A stretch of DNA of 64,000 nucleotides from Pseudomonadota bacterium (GTDB lineage: Bacteria > Pseudomonadota > Gammaproteobacteria > Burkholderiales > Burkholderiaceae_C), in contig JAJZUV010000015.1 of assembly GCA_021848345.1 (NCBI GenBank), positions 20,926 through 84,925 of the forward strand. Reading direction: 5' to 3'. A program made the translations under genes and the position numbers. The notes under the pieces were generated by a model. It worked only from the letters and a program-made list of their open reading frames with translations. It searched no databases and had not been told where the DNA came from. Below are positions 7,056-15,552 of the stretch, in pieces. How positions within the stretch are numbered: the stretch's first letter is position 1; every line of letters starts with the position of its first letter.

Positions 7056-8425
7056 GCCGACTCCCCCGACTCCGCGGCCCCCGCGCCGATCGCATGCACC
7101 TCGGCCCGCGCCCACTCGCGGGGCACCAGCAGGGATTGCACCGCCAGCACCGCGCGCACCGACTGGCTCGCGCCGCCGCCGCCGGCCGGCCCGTTGGTGT
7201 ACAGGGTCTCCACCTCGTTGCCCACGCGCCGCGCCTGTTCCGCCGAGTCCACCCTGGCGGCCACGCGCAACCTGAACTCGACGCCGTCGACCGGGGTCGA
7301 GGCATCGGCGCCGCGCTCGCCGTACAGCGAGTCCAGTCCGAGGACATCGCAGCGCAACTCGGAGGCCCGCAGACCCGTGATGCGCAGGCGCTCGCGCACC
7401 ACGTCGCGGGCGAGCAGCGCGCGCTCGAGCGCGCCGGGGCCGCCGTAGGAGATCTGGCCTTCGCCGATGAAACCGTCGCGATAGCCCACGGATACTTTCA
7501 AGGTCTCGGGACGCGGGCGCCCACGGCCTCCGCGCACCCCCACGCGATCGGCCCCCGCGGCCGCCACGCTCACCTGGCTGAAGTCGGCCGTGACGTCGGG
7601 TTGCAGGTAGGCCGCGGGGTCATGGATCTCGTACAACAACTGCTCCTTGCACGCCGCCTCGGTGATGCGCCCGCCGCTGCCCGGCACCTTGGAGAATTCG
7701 GCGTTCCCGGACTCGTCCACCTCGCCGATGGGAAAGCCCAGGCGCGCCAGATCGGGCACGTGCTTGTAGCCCGGGTCGGCGAAGTAACCACCGGTGAGCT
7801 GGCCCGCGCACTCCAGCAGGTGCCCGACCAGGGTGCCGCGCCCCAGGCGATCCCAGTCGTCGAAGGCCCAACCGAATTCGTGCACCAGCGGCCCCAGGAA
7901 CAGCGCCGGGTCGGCCACGCGCCCGGTGATCACCACCTGCGCGCCGCCGCGCAGTGCCCGCACGATGCCCTCGGCACCCAGGTAGGCGTTGGCGGAGACG
8001 ATGCGCTCCCGGTAACCGGCCAGGCTGTCGCCGCTTTCCTCGAAACGCAGTTCGCTGGCGAGCACCTTGTCCAGCACGTCGTCGCCGGTCACCGCGGCGA
8101 CGCGCAGCCCCGGCAGACCGAGCTCGGCGGCGACCTCGGCGCAGGCCCGCGCCGCCGCGCGCGGATGGGCCGCTCCCATGTTGGTGACGATGCGGGTGCC
8201 GCGCGCGACACAGGCCGGCAGCACCGCGCGCATGCGCTGGCGCAGCCAGGGGTCGAAACCCGCGCCGGGATCGGCCTGGCGTGCCTGCTGGGCCAGCGCG
8301 ATGGTTCGCTCGGCCAGGCATTCGAACACCAGGTAATCGAGCTCGCCGCGCTCGGCCAGTTCGATCGAGGGCTCGATGCGGTCGCCCGAGTAGCCGGCGC
8401 CCCCTCCGATGCGCAGGGTTCTCAT
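7052..8425 (-). CDS. Acyclic terpene utilization AtuA-like protein (DUF1446)
   Basis: A 457-residue AtuA-family protein. Recognisable are the N-terminal RIGGGAGYSGDRIEP, the TRIVTNMGAAHPRAAA segment, GAQVVITGRVADPALFLGP and LVGHLLECAGQLTGGYFADPG. The role is inferred from the family: a component of degradation of acyclic terpenes or other branched compounds as CoA esters; its exact reaction is not known. ATG 8425 is preferred to GTG 8431 because GAGG lies 8 nt upstream. It is coupled to the small AtuA-associated gene and divergent from a LysR gene (77 bp gap), its probable regulator. No acyl-CoA carboxylase (AtuC/F) genes accompany it here. Confidence 0.85.
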   Translation of the reverse strand: MRTLRIGGGAGYSGDRIEPSIELAERGELDYLVFECLAERTIALAQQARQADPGAGFDPWLRQRMRAVLPACVARGTRIVTNMGAAHPRAAARACAEVAAELGLPGLRVAAVTGDDVLDKVLASELRFEESGDSLAGYRERIVSANAYLGAEGIVRALRGGAQVVITGRVADPALFLGPLVHEFGWAFDDWDRLGRGTLVGHLLECAGQLTGGYFADPGYKHVPDLARLGFPIGEVDESGNAEFSKVPGSGGRITEAACKEQLLYEIHDPAAYLQPDVTADFSQVSVAAAGADRVGVRGGRGRPRPETLKVSVGYRDGFIGEGQISYGGPGALERALLARDVVRERLRITGLRASELRCDVLGLDSLYGERGADASTPVDGVEFRLRVAARVDSAEQARRVGNEVETLYTNGPAGGGGASQSVRAVLAVQSLLVPREWARAEVHAIGAGAAESGESA

Positions 8426-8502
8426 CGGCACACCTCGCGCCGCGCAGGGGTGGGGGAAGACCGTGACGAGCCCATTTGCCGGGACGGTGTGGAGCTCATA
8501 GG

Positions 8503-9441
8503 ATGAATCCGATGGATCTGAATCTTCGCCATGTGCGCGCCTTCCTGGCGGTCGCCGAACTCGGCAGCTTCACGCGCGCCGCGGAAAGACTGCATCTGTC
8601 GCAGCCGGCGCTGACGGTGCAGATCCGCAAGCTCGAGCAGGCGCTGGAGACGCGCCTGCTCGACCGCAGCACGCGCGAGGTGGCGCTCACCCACGCCGGC
8701 CGCGACCTGCTGCCTTCGCTGCAGCGCGCGGTGGAGGACGTGGACGCGATTCGCGCCAACGCGCGCCAGCTCAACGCCGGCAAGCGCGGCGTGGTGCGCA
8801 TCGCCGCGCTTCCGTCGCTGGCGGCGGGCCTGCTGCCCAACGCCATCCTCGACTGCCGGCGCGACAACCCCGAGTTGCGCTTCGTGGTGAAGGACGCGAT
8901 CGCCCACCAGGTGTCCGAGATGGTGCTGCGCGAGGAGGTGGACCTGGGCCTGACCGGGGGCGACGGTCTGGACGCGCACCTCGAATGCCTGCACGAGGGC
9001 TTCGACCAGCTTTGCCTGGTGTTCCCGCGCGACCATCCGGTGGCCAGGCGCCGGGCCATCGGCATGGCCGAACTGGCCGAGCTCCCGCTGATCCTGACGG
9101 CGCCGGGCACCAGCGTGCGCGCGCTGGTCGACGCGGCCTTCCGGGACGCCGGGCAGACCGCCCGCGTGGCCTGCGAGACCACCTACATGATGACCGCGGT
9201 GGCCATGGTGCGCGCCGGCCTGGGCCTGTCCATCCTGCCGGCGTCGGCGCGCGAGATCCACGCCGAACCGGGGCTGCGCGCGCGCCCGATCTCGGGCGAC
9301 GCGTTCCGGCGGCGCATCAGCGTGGTCAAGCTGCGCGGGCGCACCCTGCTGCCCGGCTCGCAGGCCTTCCTGCGGGCCTGCGCGGCCGCGATGCACGACG
9401 CCGCCCCACGCCCGAGGGCACGGGCGCGTACGCGGGACTGA
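8503..9441 (+). CDS. LysR-family transcriptional regulator beside the AtuA-like pair
   Basis: A 312-residue LysR regulator. The helix-turn-helix at residues 1-65 (LRHVRAFLAVAELGSFTRAAERLHLSQPAL) is followed by a two-lobed effector domain starting near 95 (VRIAALPSLAAGLLP). GGAG at 8491-8494 sets the ATG at 8503. The divergent layout with the AtuA-like operon suggests that it activates that operon in response to a pathway intermediate. Its 3' end converges on a solute-binding-protein gene. Confidence 0.9.
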   Translation: MNPMDLNLRHVRAFLAVAELGSFTRAAERLHLSQPALTVQIRKLEQALETRLLDRSTREVALTHAGRDLLPSLQRAVEDVDAIRANARQLNAGKRGVVRIAALPSLAAGLLPNAILDCRRDNPELRFVVKDAIAHQVSEMVLREEVDLGLTGGDGLDAHLECLHEGFDQLCLVFPRDHPVARRRAIGMAELAELPLILTAPGTSVRALVDAAFRDAGQTARVACETTYMMTAVAMVRAGLGLSILPASAREIHAEPGLRARPISGDAFRRRISVVKLRGRTLLPGSQAFLRACAAAMHDAAPRPRARARTRD

Positions 9442-9465
9442 GGCTTCGGCGCGCATCGCGACCGA

Positions 9466-10755
9466 TCAATGGACCGGGGCCGGGGCCGGGGCCAGCATCG
9501 GCCGGGCCTTCGCCACAGCGGGCGGATACACCGGCACCAGGCTCAGTCCCCGCGCGTCCGGCTGCAGTTGCCCGATGGGCATCACCTCGCCGAGCTGGGC
9601 ACCGTCGGCGGCGAGCCTGAACTCGCCGTCCAGGGTATGCAGCTTTCCCGACAGCGCGAACACCGCGTCGCGCAGGGCCATCTGATCCATGCTGGCAGTA
9701 CTTCCCAGCGCCTTCTGGATCACCAGTCCGGTGTTGTAGCCGGCCACGGCGTTGAAGCCCACGTCGACGTCGTCGCCGTACATGGAGCGATAGGCCTGCG
9801 CGAACTGGTCGATGTCCATGCCGAAGCGGGCCTGGTAGTGCACGCCTGTCGCGGGCACGTAGGTGAACACGCCGCGCAGCGCGTCCGCGCCCGCGCTCTT
9901 CAGGAGCAGCTGGGTTTCCAGGCCCGGATAGATCGCGAACACCATGCCGAACTTCATGCCCGACTGGTGCAGCGCCTTGAGAAAGGCGACGTCGTTGCCC
10001 GGGTAGCCCATCTCGATCACGGCATCGGGATGCGCGGCCTGGATCTGGTGCAGCAGCACGAAATAGTTGGTGGTCGAGGTCGGCACGCCCTGGTCATAGA
10101 CCACCGACACGCCGCTGCGCGCCTTGGCCGCGGCCAGGTCCTGGCGCAGGGCCTCGGCCTGCGCGCCGGTGAAGTCGTTGGTCGAGTACAGGATGGCCAC
10201 GCGCCGGATGTGGTGTTGCGGCGCCACCTCGGTCAGGAAGTCGACCAGGCGCGCCGGCCACAGCGACGACACCGGATCGTCGAGCAGCACGTCGTAGCGA
10301 TTGGCCGCCGAGAACAACTTGTCGCCCGTGCCCGACTGGTTGAACAAGAGCATGCCGTGTTCCCTGGCCAGCGGCACCGCCACCGAGGTGAGCACCGAGC
10401 CGGCGTCGGCCACCAGGATGTCCACCTTGTCCTGCGAAATGAGCTGGTTGTACAGCGTGGTCGCGGTGCTGGTGGAACTCAGGTCGTCATAGGCCACCAG
10501 TTTCACGGGAATGCGCTTGCCGTAGGGTTTGACGAACACGCCCCCCTCGGCGTTCACCTGATGCGCCCACAGCTTGAGGCCCTGGTAGGCCGGCATGGAA
10601 ATGGCCGCGAAGGCGCCGCTGGACGCGTACAGCGTGCCCACCTCGATGTTCGATGGTGCCTGCCCGGACGCGGACGCGGCGGTGATGCCCGCGGCCAGCA
10701 ACGCGGCGCAGGCGAGTCCGCCGCGCGCGGCGCGGCGAAAGCGTTGGATCAGCAT
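9466..10755 (-). CDS. Periplasmic substrate-binding protein, branched-chain amino acid type
   Basis: A 429-residue type I periplasmic binding protein (Peripla_BP_6/LivJ-like). A signal peptide (RRAARGGLACAALLAAGITAASASG) is followed by IEVGTLYASSGAFAAISMPAYQGLKLW, the usual N-terminal lobe. The start at 10755 has GAGGAG upstream. No ABC permease or ATPase genes are adjacent, so it must either use a transporter encoded elsewhere or act as a sensor. It lies 102 bp downstream of a LysR gene on the same strand and next to a hydroxyacid-catabolism operon, so a carboxylate or aromatic-acid ligand is possible but not shown. Confidence 0.85.
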   Translation of the reverse strand: MLIQRFRRAARGGLACAALLAAGITAASASGQAPSNIEVGTLYASSGAFAAISMPAYQGLKLWAHQVNAEGGVFVKPYGKRIPVKLVAYDDLSSTSTATTLYNQLISQDKVDILVADAGSVLTSVAVPLAREHGMLLFNQSGTGDKLFSAANRYDVLLDDPVSSLWPARLVDFLTEVAPQHHIRRVAILYSTNDFTGAQAEALRQDLAAAKARSGVSVVYDQGVPTSTTNYFVLLHQIQAAHPDAVIEMGYPGNDVAFLKALHQSGMKFGMVFAIYPGLETQLLLKSAGADALRGVFTYVPATGVHYQARFGMDIDQFAQAYRSMYGDDVDVGFNAVAGYNTGLVIQKALGSTASMDQMALRDAVFALSGKLHTLDGEFRLAADGAQLGEVMPIGQLQPDARGLSLVPVYPPAVAKARPMLAPAPAPVH

Positions 10756-10857
10756 GGAATGTCTCCTCGTCGTGGCCTTGCGATGCAGTATCGATCGCGG
10801 CACCGAGGAGTTTCGTCAAGGCCTCGCGAATTGTGAATTAAATTGATTGAATCGAAT

Positions 10858-11844
10858 TCATAACGACTTCGAATGAACTTGCGCAGGCTCGGCCAGCAGG
10901 GGGCTCGCCGCCTCCTCCAGGCAGGCGACGAACAGGTCGGTCGCCGGGGCGGCGGCATCGTTGCGCCAGTAGGCGACGATTTCCCCCAGCGGCTCCAGCG
11001 CGGGCAGCGGCAGCACCCGCATGCGTCCGCGCAGCACATGCCGGCGTGCCAGGGAATCGGGCAGGATGGACACGTAGTCGCCGCTTTGCAGCAACGACAG
11101 GTTCAGGGCCAGGGAACTCGATTCCACATTGCCCTGCGGGGGCACCAGGCCGTGTTCCTCCCAGGCCTGGGCCAGCGTCGCATACGCCGGCGAGCCATGC
11201 AGCGGGGTGATCCAGCGGAACCCGGCCAGGTCCGCCCAGTCCGCGGCGCGGCCGGGCGCCGCCAGCGGATGACCCGAGCCCACGACGAACACGAAGGCCT
11301 CGCGCCCCAGCACCTGCTGCGCCAGGTGCGCGCCCTGCGCATAGGCGCCGGCGACGCGATTGCGTCCGACGGCCACGTCCAGGTCGCCGTCCTCCAGCAT
11401 CCTCAGCAGGCGGTCCAGCGTGGCCTCGACGAAGCACAGCGCCGCCGCCGGCGCGCGCCGATTGAACACCCGCACGGCATCGGTGAGCATGGCCTGCGGC
11501 ACCGTCACCACCGCGCCCACGCTCACCCTCCCGCCCAGCCCCGCGGCGAGCGCGCCGACGTCGCGCTGTGCGAGTTCCAGGCGGCGCAGGACCTCGCGCC
11601 CGCAGTCCACGATCACCTGCCCGACCGCGGTGAATTCCAGGCGGTTGCCCACGCGCTGCGCGACCGCCACGCCCAGTGCGCGCTCGATCTGCGCCAACTG
11701 CTTGGAGATGGCCGGCTGCGTGACGTGGAAGGCGCTCGCCACACGCGTGACCTGCCCGAGATCGGCCAGCGCCACGAGCACGCGCAACTGCGCCAGCTTC
11801 AGGTCGCCGCGAAAGAATCGCTCGATCGGAGTAGGACCCTGCAT
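10858..11844 (-). CDS. LysR-family regulator of the SDR-dehydratase operon
   Basis: A 328-residue LysR regulator. The helix-turn-helix is LAQLRVLVALADLGQVTRVASAFHVTQPAISKQL, and the substrate-binding domain begins near residue 100 (VSVGAVVTVPQAML). The context resembles the GbpR/CbbR-like subgroup that controls sugar or aromatic catabolism. It is divergent from the SDR/IlvD/HIBADH/MHS/FMN-dehydrogenase operon, with an ATAACC-N4-GGTTAT dyad in the intergenic region, and is likely its regulator. The solute-binding-protein gene follows on the same strand. Confidence 0.88.
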   Translation of the reverse strand: MQGPTPIERFFRGDLKLAQLRVLVALADLGQVTRVASAFHVTQPAISKQLAQIERALGVAVAQRVGNRLEFTAVGQVIVDCGREVLRRLELAQRDVGALAAGLGGRVSVGAVVTVPQAMLTDAVRVFNRRAPAAALCFVEATLDRLLRMLEDGDLDVAVGRNRVAGAYAQGAHLAQQVLGREAFVFVVGSGHPLAAPGRAADWADLAGFRWITPLHGSPAYATLAQAWEEHGLVPPQGNVESSSLALNLSLLQSGDYVSILPDSLARRHVLRGRMRVLPLPALEPLGEIVAYWRNDAAAPATDLFVACLEEAASPLLAEPAQVHSKSL

Positions 11845-11865
11845 ACGTGTTTTCCCCCATGCATC

Positions 11866-11881
11866 ATAACCGCCAGGTTAT
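11866..11881. promoter_or_regulatory. Perfect dyad in a divergent LysR intergenic region
   Basis: ATAACC-GCCA-GGTTAT, a perfect 16-bp inverted repeat 21 bp upstream of the LysR start at 11844 and about 195 bp before the SDR start. Its size and placement fit the recognition site of an autoregulating LysR protein. The rest of 11845-12075 shows no other gene; a GAGGAAA ribosome-binding site is at 12063-12069. Confidence 0.5.
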
Positions 11882-12075
11882 TTCCAGGGGCTACAGAATC
11901 ATTTGCGAGGCGGGAATACCGGCTGCTAACCTCGTTTCCCGTCCATCGCTGGGAATGCGCGAACGAGCACGCGCGTGACGCCGGAAGCCCGGACGCACGC
12001 GTCCCCCGGCATATGAGTTTTGATTCATCCCCCAAGGTCGGCGCTCATCTCGCCACCCATTCGAGGAAATCCTGC

Positions 12076-12882
12076 ATGACCCAAGTCCAGCAGCCCGTAT
12101 GCCTGATCACCGGCGCGGCGAGCGGCATCGGCGCCGCCACCGCCGTGCGCTTCGCGCGCGGCGGATGGTCGGTGGCCATCGGGTATTACGGTGCGGACAC
12201 TCGCGCGGCCGCGCTCGGGGTCGAGGTGCGCTGCCGCGAGGCCGGCGCGGACACCCTGGTGTTCGAGGCCGATGTGCGCGACGATGCCGCCTGCCGCGCC
12301 GCGGTGCTGGCGGTGCGCCAGCGCTGGGGCCGGCTGGACGGCCTGGTCAACTGCGCGGGCACCACACGGGTGATTCCTCATCGGGACCTGGAGGCCCTCG
12401 ACGCCGCCGAGTTCGAGCGCGTGTACGCGGTCAACACCATCGGCCTGTTCCAGATGACCCGCGCTGCGGCGCCCCTGCTGGCCGAGAGCGCCCCGCCCGC
12501 GGGCAGCAACAGCGTGGTCAACGTGTCCTCGCTGGCCGGGATGAACGGCACCGGCTCCTCGCTCGCCTACGCCGCGTCCAAGGGCGCGGTGAACACCATG
12601 ACCCTGTCCCTGGCGCGCTCGCTGGCGCCGCGCGTGCGGGTCAACGCGGTCGCGCCGGGCATGGTCGACGACGGGCTGCTGCAACGCTGCCTGGATGAGC
12701 GCAGCTACGGCGAGGTCATCGCGCGCATGACCCGGCAGGCCGCGCTGCAGCGCGTGTCGCGTCCGGCCGAAGTGGCCGAGATCGCCTGGTTCCTGGCCAC
12801 GCAGGCCCCGGGCATCACCGGGCAGGTGCTGTGCGCGGACAACGGTTTGCTGCTGGCCGAACCCGGCCATGGAGGTTCCTGA
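12076..12882 (+). CDS. Short-chain dehydrogenase/reductase, FabG-like
   Basis: A 268-residue SDR. Coenzyme motif TGAASGIGAATA is at about residues 12-23, NCAGTT follows strand 4, VVNVSSLAG carries the catalytic Ser and the active site is Y165-AAS-K169. It is the first gene of a catabolic operon: ATG at 12076 with GAGGAAA upstream, and the stop 2 bp before the dehydratase ATG. From context it probably oxidises a sugar or hydroxy-acid substrate before dehydration; the true substrate is unknown. Confidence 0.87.
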   Translation: MTQVQQPVCLITGAASGIGAATAVRFARGGWSVAIGYYGADTRAAALGVEVRCREAGADTLVFEADVRDDAACRAAVLAVRQRWGRLDGLVNCAGTTRVIPHRDLEALDAAEFERVYAVNTIGLFQMTRAAAPLLAESAPPAGSNSVVNVSSLAGMNGTGSSLAYAASKGAVNTMTLSLARSLAPRVRVNAVAPGMVDDGLLQRCLDERSYGEVIARMTRQAALQRVSRPAEVAEIAWFLATQAPGITGQVLCADNGLLLAEPGHGGS

Positions 12883-12884
12883 TC

Positions 12885-14642
12885 ATGACCAAGTTGCACA
12901 AGCATCGCTCGCGCGCCGTCACCGACGGACTCACGCGCACCCCGCACCGCGCCTTCCTGCGCGCCACCGGTCTGGACGACGAGGCCATGCGCAAGCCCTT
13001 CGTGGCCATCGTCGACACCCATGGCGAGAACACCCCGTGCTCGATGTCCCTGAACCAGGTCTCGGACAACGTGCGCCTGGGCGTGGCCGCCGGCGGCGGC
13101 GTGCCCATCCGCGGTTCGGCGATCTCGGTGTCGGACGGCACCTCGATGAACCACTCCGGCATGCGCATGAGCCTGGTGTCGCGCGAAGTCGTGGCCGACA
13201 GCGTGGAACTGTTCGTGCGCGCCCACGGCTACGACGCATTGGTGGGCATCGCCGGCTGCGACAAGACCCTGCCCGGCATTCTCATGGGCATGGTGCGGGT
13301 CAACGTGCCCGGGGTGTTCCTGTTCGGCGGCGCCATGCTGCCGGGAACCGCGCCCGCAGCCCTGCCCGGCGGGGACGGACCCGGGGCGCGGCGCCAGGCC
13401 ACCATCCTCAGCGCCATCGAGGCCGTCGGCACCACGCAGCGCGGCGACATGTCGCGTCAGCAGCTCACGGCGCTGGAAAAGGCCTGCACGCCCACGGCCG
13501 GCTCCTGCCCCGGGCAGTTCACCGCCAACACCATGGCCATGGTGGCCGAAACCCTGGGACTCGCGCCGCTGGGTTCGGCCATGGTGCCGGCGGTGTACAG
13601 CGAGCGCATCGCCATCGCCCGCCGCGCCGGCGAGACCGTCATGCGCATGCTCGAACAGGGCGGTCCGCTGCCGCGCGACCTGGTCAGCGTGAAAAGCCTG
13701 GAGAACGCCTGCGCGGCGGTGGCCGCGACAGGCGGCTCCACCAACGCGGCGCTGCACATCCCCGCGATCGCCCACGAAGCCGGCATCTCCTTCACGCTGG
13801 ACGACGTGCAGCGCGTATTCGCGCGCACCCCGCTGATCGGCGACCTGCAGCCCGGCGGACGCTATCTCGCGCAGGACCTGCACCATGCCGGCGGCGTGCC
13901 GGCCGTGCTCAACGCGCTGCTCGCCGGCGGCCACCTGCACGGCGACGTGCCCACCCTCGACGGCGTGCCGCTGGAGCAGGCGCTGCGCGGCTTCGCCGGC
14001 CCCGACGGCGAGGTGGTGCGCGCCTGCGACGAGCCGCTGTCGCCGGACGCCGGCCTGGTGGTGCTGCGCGGCAACCTCGCCCCCGACGGCGCCTGCCTGA
14101 AGACCGCCGGCCTGCGCTCCCTGAGCTTCCGCGGCATCGCGCGCATGTTCGAATGCGAGGAGGACTGCATGGCCGTGGTCGCGGCACGCGACTACCGCGA
14201 GGGCGAGGTACTGGTGATCCGCAACGAAGGCCCCAGGGGCGGCCCGGGCATGCGGGAAATGCTCAGCGTGACCGCCGCCATCTACGGCCAGGGCATGGGC
14301 GAGAAGGTGGCGCTGCTCACCGACGGCCGCTTCTCCGGCGCCACCCGCGGCATGTGCATCGGCTACGTCGGCCCCGAGGCGGCCGAGGGCGGGCCCATCG
14401 CATGGCTGCGAGATGGCGACGTCATCCACATCGACGCCCGCGCGGGCCTGCTGCAGGTGGAAGTCTCCGACGCCGAACTCGAGCGCCGCAGGGCCGAGGC
14501 GCCGCCCGCGCCGCGCCGGCAACTGGCCGGCGTGCTGGAGAAATACGCCGCGCTGGTGCGGCCGGCGCGCCTGGGCGCGGTCACCCATTCGGGCGCGGTG
14601 AACTGGCCTTACGAGCAGCCCACGCCGGGAGAGCAGGCTTGA
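12885..14642 (+). CDS. IlvD/Edd-family dehydratase (sugar-acid or dihydroxyacid)
   Basis: A 585-residue Fe-S dehydratase. The three cluster-ligand regions are HGENTPCSMS, AGCDKTLPG and PTAGSCPGQFTANTMAM, and a substrate motif TDGRFSGATRGMCIGY lies near the C-terminus. Relatives remove water from 2,3-dihydroxy acids, either in branched-chain amino-acid synthesis (IlvD) or in sugar-acid catabolism. Catabolic context (LysR regulator, SDR, HIBADH, MHS transporter, 2-hydroxyacid dehydrogenase) favours a sugar-acid or hydroxyacid dehydratase over biosynthetic IlvD. GGAGG upstream fixes the ATG at 12885. Its stop overlaps a TTG start of the next gene. Confidence 0.87.
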   Translation: MTKLHKHRSRAVTDGLTRTPHRAFLRATGLDDEAMRKPFVAIVDTHGENTPCSMSLNQVSDNVRLGVAAGGGVPIRGSAISVSDGTSMNHSGMRMSLVSREVVADSVELFVRAHGYDALVGIAGCDKTLPGILMGMVRVNVPGVFLFGGAMLPGTAPAALPGGDGPGARRQATILSAIEAVGTTQRGDMSRQQLTALEKACTPTAGSCPGQFTANTMAMVAETLGLAPLGSAMVPAVYSERIAIARRAGETVMRMLEQGGPLPRDLVSVKSLENACAAVAATGGSTNAALHIPAIAHEAGISFTLDDVQRVFARTPLIGDLQPGGRYLAQDLHHAGGVPAVLNALLAGGHLHGDVPTLDGVPLEQALRGFAGPDGEVVRACDEPLSPDAGLVVLRGNLAPDGACLKTAGLRSLSFRGIARMFECEEDCMAVVAARDYREGEVLVIRNEGPRGGPGMREMLSVTAAIYGQGMGEKVALLTDGRFSGATRGMCIGYVGPEAAEGGPIAWLRDGDVIHIDARAGLLQVEVSDAELERRRAEAPPAPRRQLAGVLEKYAALVRPARLGAVTHSGAVNWPYEQPTPGEQA

Positions 14643-15529
14643 ACCCCGCGCCACGACAGGCGGTGGGCTTCTGCGGCCTGGGCCGCATGGGCCTGCCGAT
14701 GGCGCAGCGCCTGCTGCACGCGGGGCACGAATTGCGCATGTGGAGCCGCTCCGGGGTCGCGCCCGAACTGCTGCGCGACACCCCGGGCGCGCAGGGCATC
14801 GCCTGCGCCAGCCCGGCCGAACTGGCGGCGCGTTGCGAGGTGGTGTTGCTGTGCCTGGCCGATGCGCAGGCCGTCGAGTGCGTGGCCTTCGGCGAGCGGG
14901 GCCTGGCGCAGGGTGCGCGGCCTGGCCTGGTGGTGGTGGACCACTCGACGCTGGAGCCGAACACGACGAAGCGACTCGCCGCGCGCTGGCTGGAGCGTTG
15001 CGGGGGACACTGGGTCGATGCGCCGGTCTCCGGAGGCACCGCGGGCGCGCGCGCCGGCACGCTGGCCGTCATGGCCGGCGGCGACGCGCCGACCATCGAT
15101 GCCCTGCGCGCACTGCTCGGCGCCTATGCGGCCCGCGTGACCCGCATGGGTGCCAGCGGCGCCGGCCAGGCCGCCAAGCTGGTGAACCAGGTCATCGTCA
15201 TGACCACCATCGCCGGCCTCGCCGAGGCCACGCGCCTGGCGCGCGGCGGCGGCGTGGACGCGACGCGCGTGCCGGCCGCGTTGCAGGGCGGCTGGGCGGA
15301 CTCGGTGCTGCTGCAGACCCTGATGCCGCGCATGCTCGAGCCGCCGGCCGAGGCCAGCGGAACCATCCGCACCATGCTGAAGGACCTGGACGCCGTGGAG
15401 TCCTTCGCCGCCGAACACGCGCTGCGCCTGCCGGTCGCCGGGCTGGTGCGCGCCTGGCTCGCCCGCGCCGTGGCGCAGGGTCTGGGCGAATCCGACATTT
15501 CCCAGATCGTGCGGGTACCGCTCGATTGA
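14639..15529 (+). CDS. HIBADH-family NAD(P)-dependent beta-hydroxyacid dehydrogenase
   Basis: A 296-residue 3-hydroxyisobutyrate/tartronate-semialdehyde-reductase type enzyme. GFCGLGRMGLPMAQRLLHAGH is the Rossmann motif, DAPVSGGTAGARAGTLAVMAGG the substrate loop, and GAGQAAKLVNQ holds the catalytic Lys. No ATG fits; the TTG at 14639 overlaps the upstream stop (TTGA) and has GGGAGAG just before it, so it is the chosen start. A GTG at 14663 is the alternative. The gene is embedded in the SDR-dehydratase operon and would reduce or oxidise a semialdehyde intermediate. Confidence 0.87.
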   Translation: MNPAPRQAVGFCGLGRMGLPMAQRLLHAGHELRMWSRSGVAPELLRDTPGAQGIACASPAELAARCEVVLLCLADAQAVECVAFGERGLAQGARPGLVVVDHSTLEPNTTKRLAARWLERCGGHWVDAPVSGGTAGARAGTLAVMAGGDAPTIDALRALLGAYAARVTRMGASGAGQAAKLVNQVIVMTTIAGLAEATRLARGGGVDATRVPAALQGGWADSVLLQTLMPRMLEPPAEASGTIRTMLKDLDAVESFAAEHALRLPVAGLVRAWLARAVAQGLGESDISQIVRVPLD

Positions 15530-15552
15530 ATCGAATATTTCCAGGAGACAAC

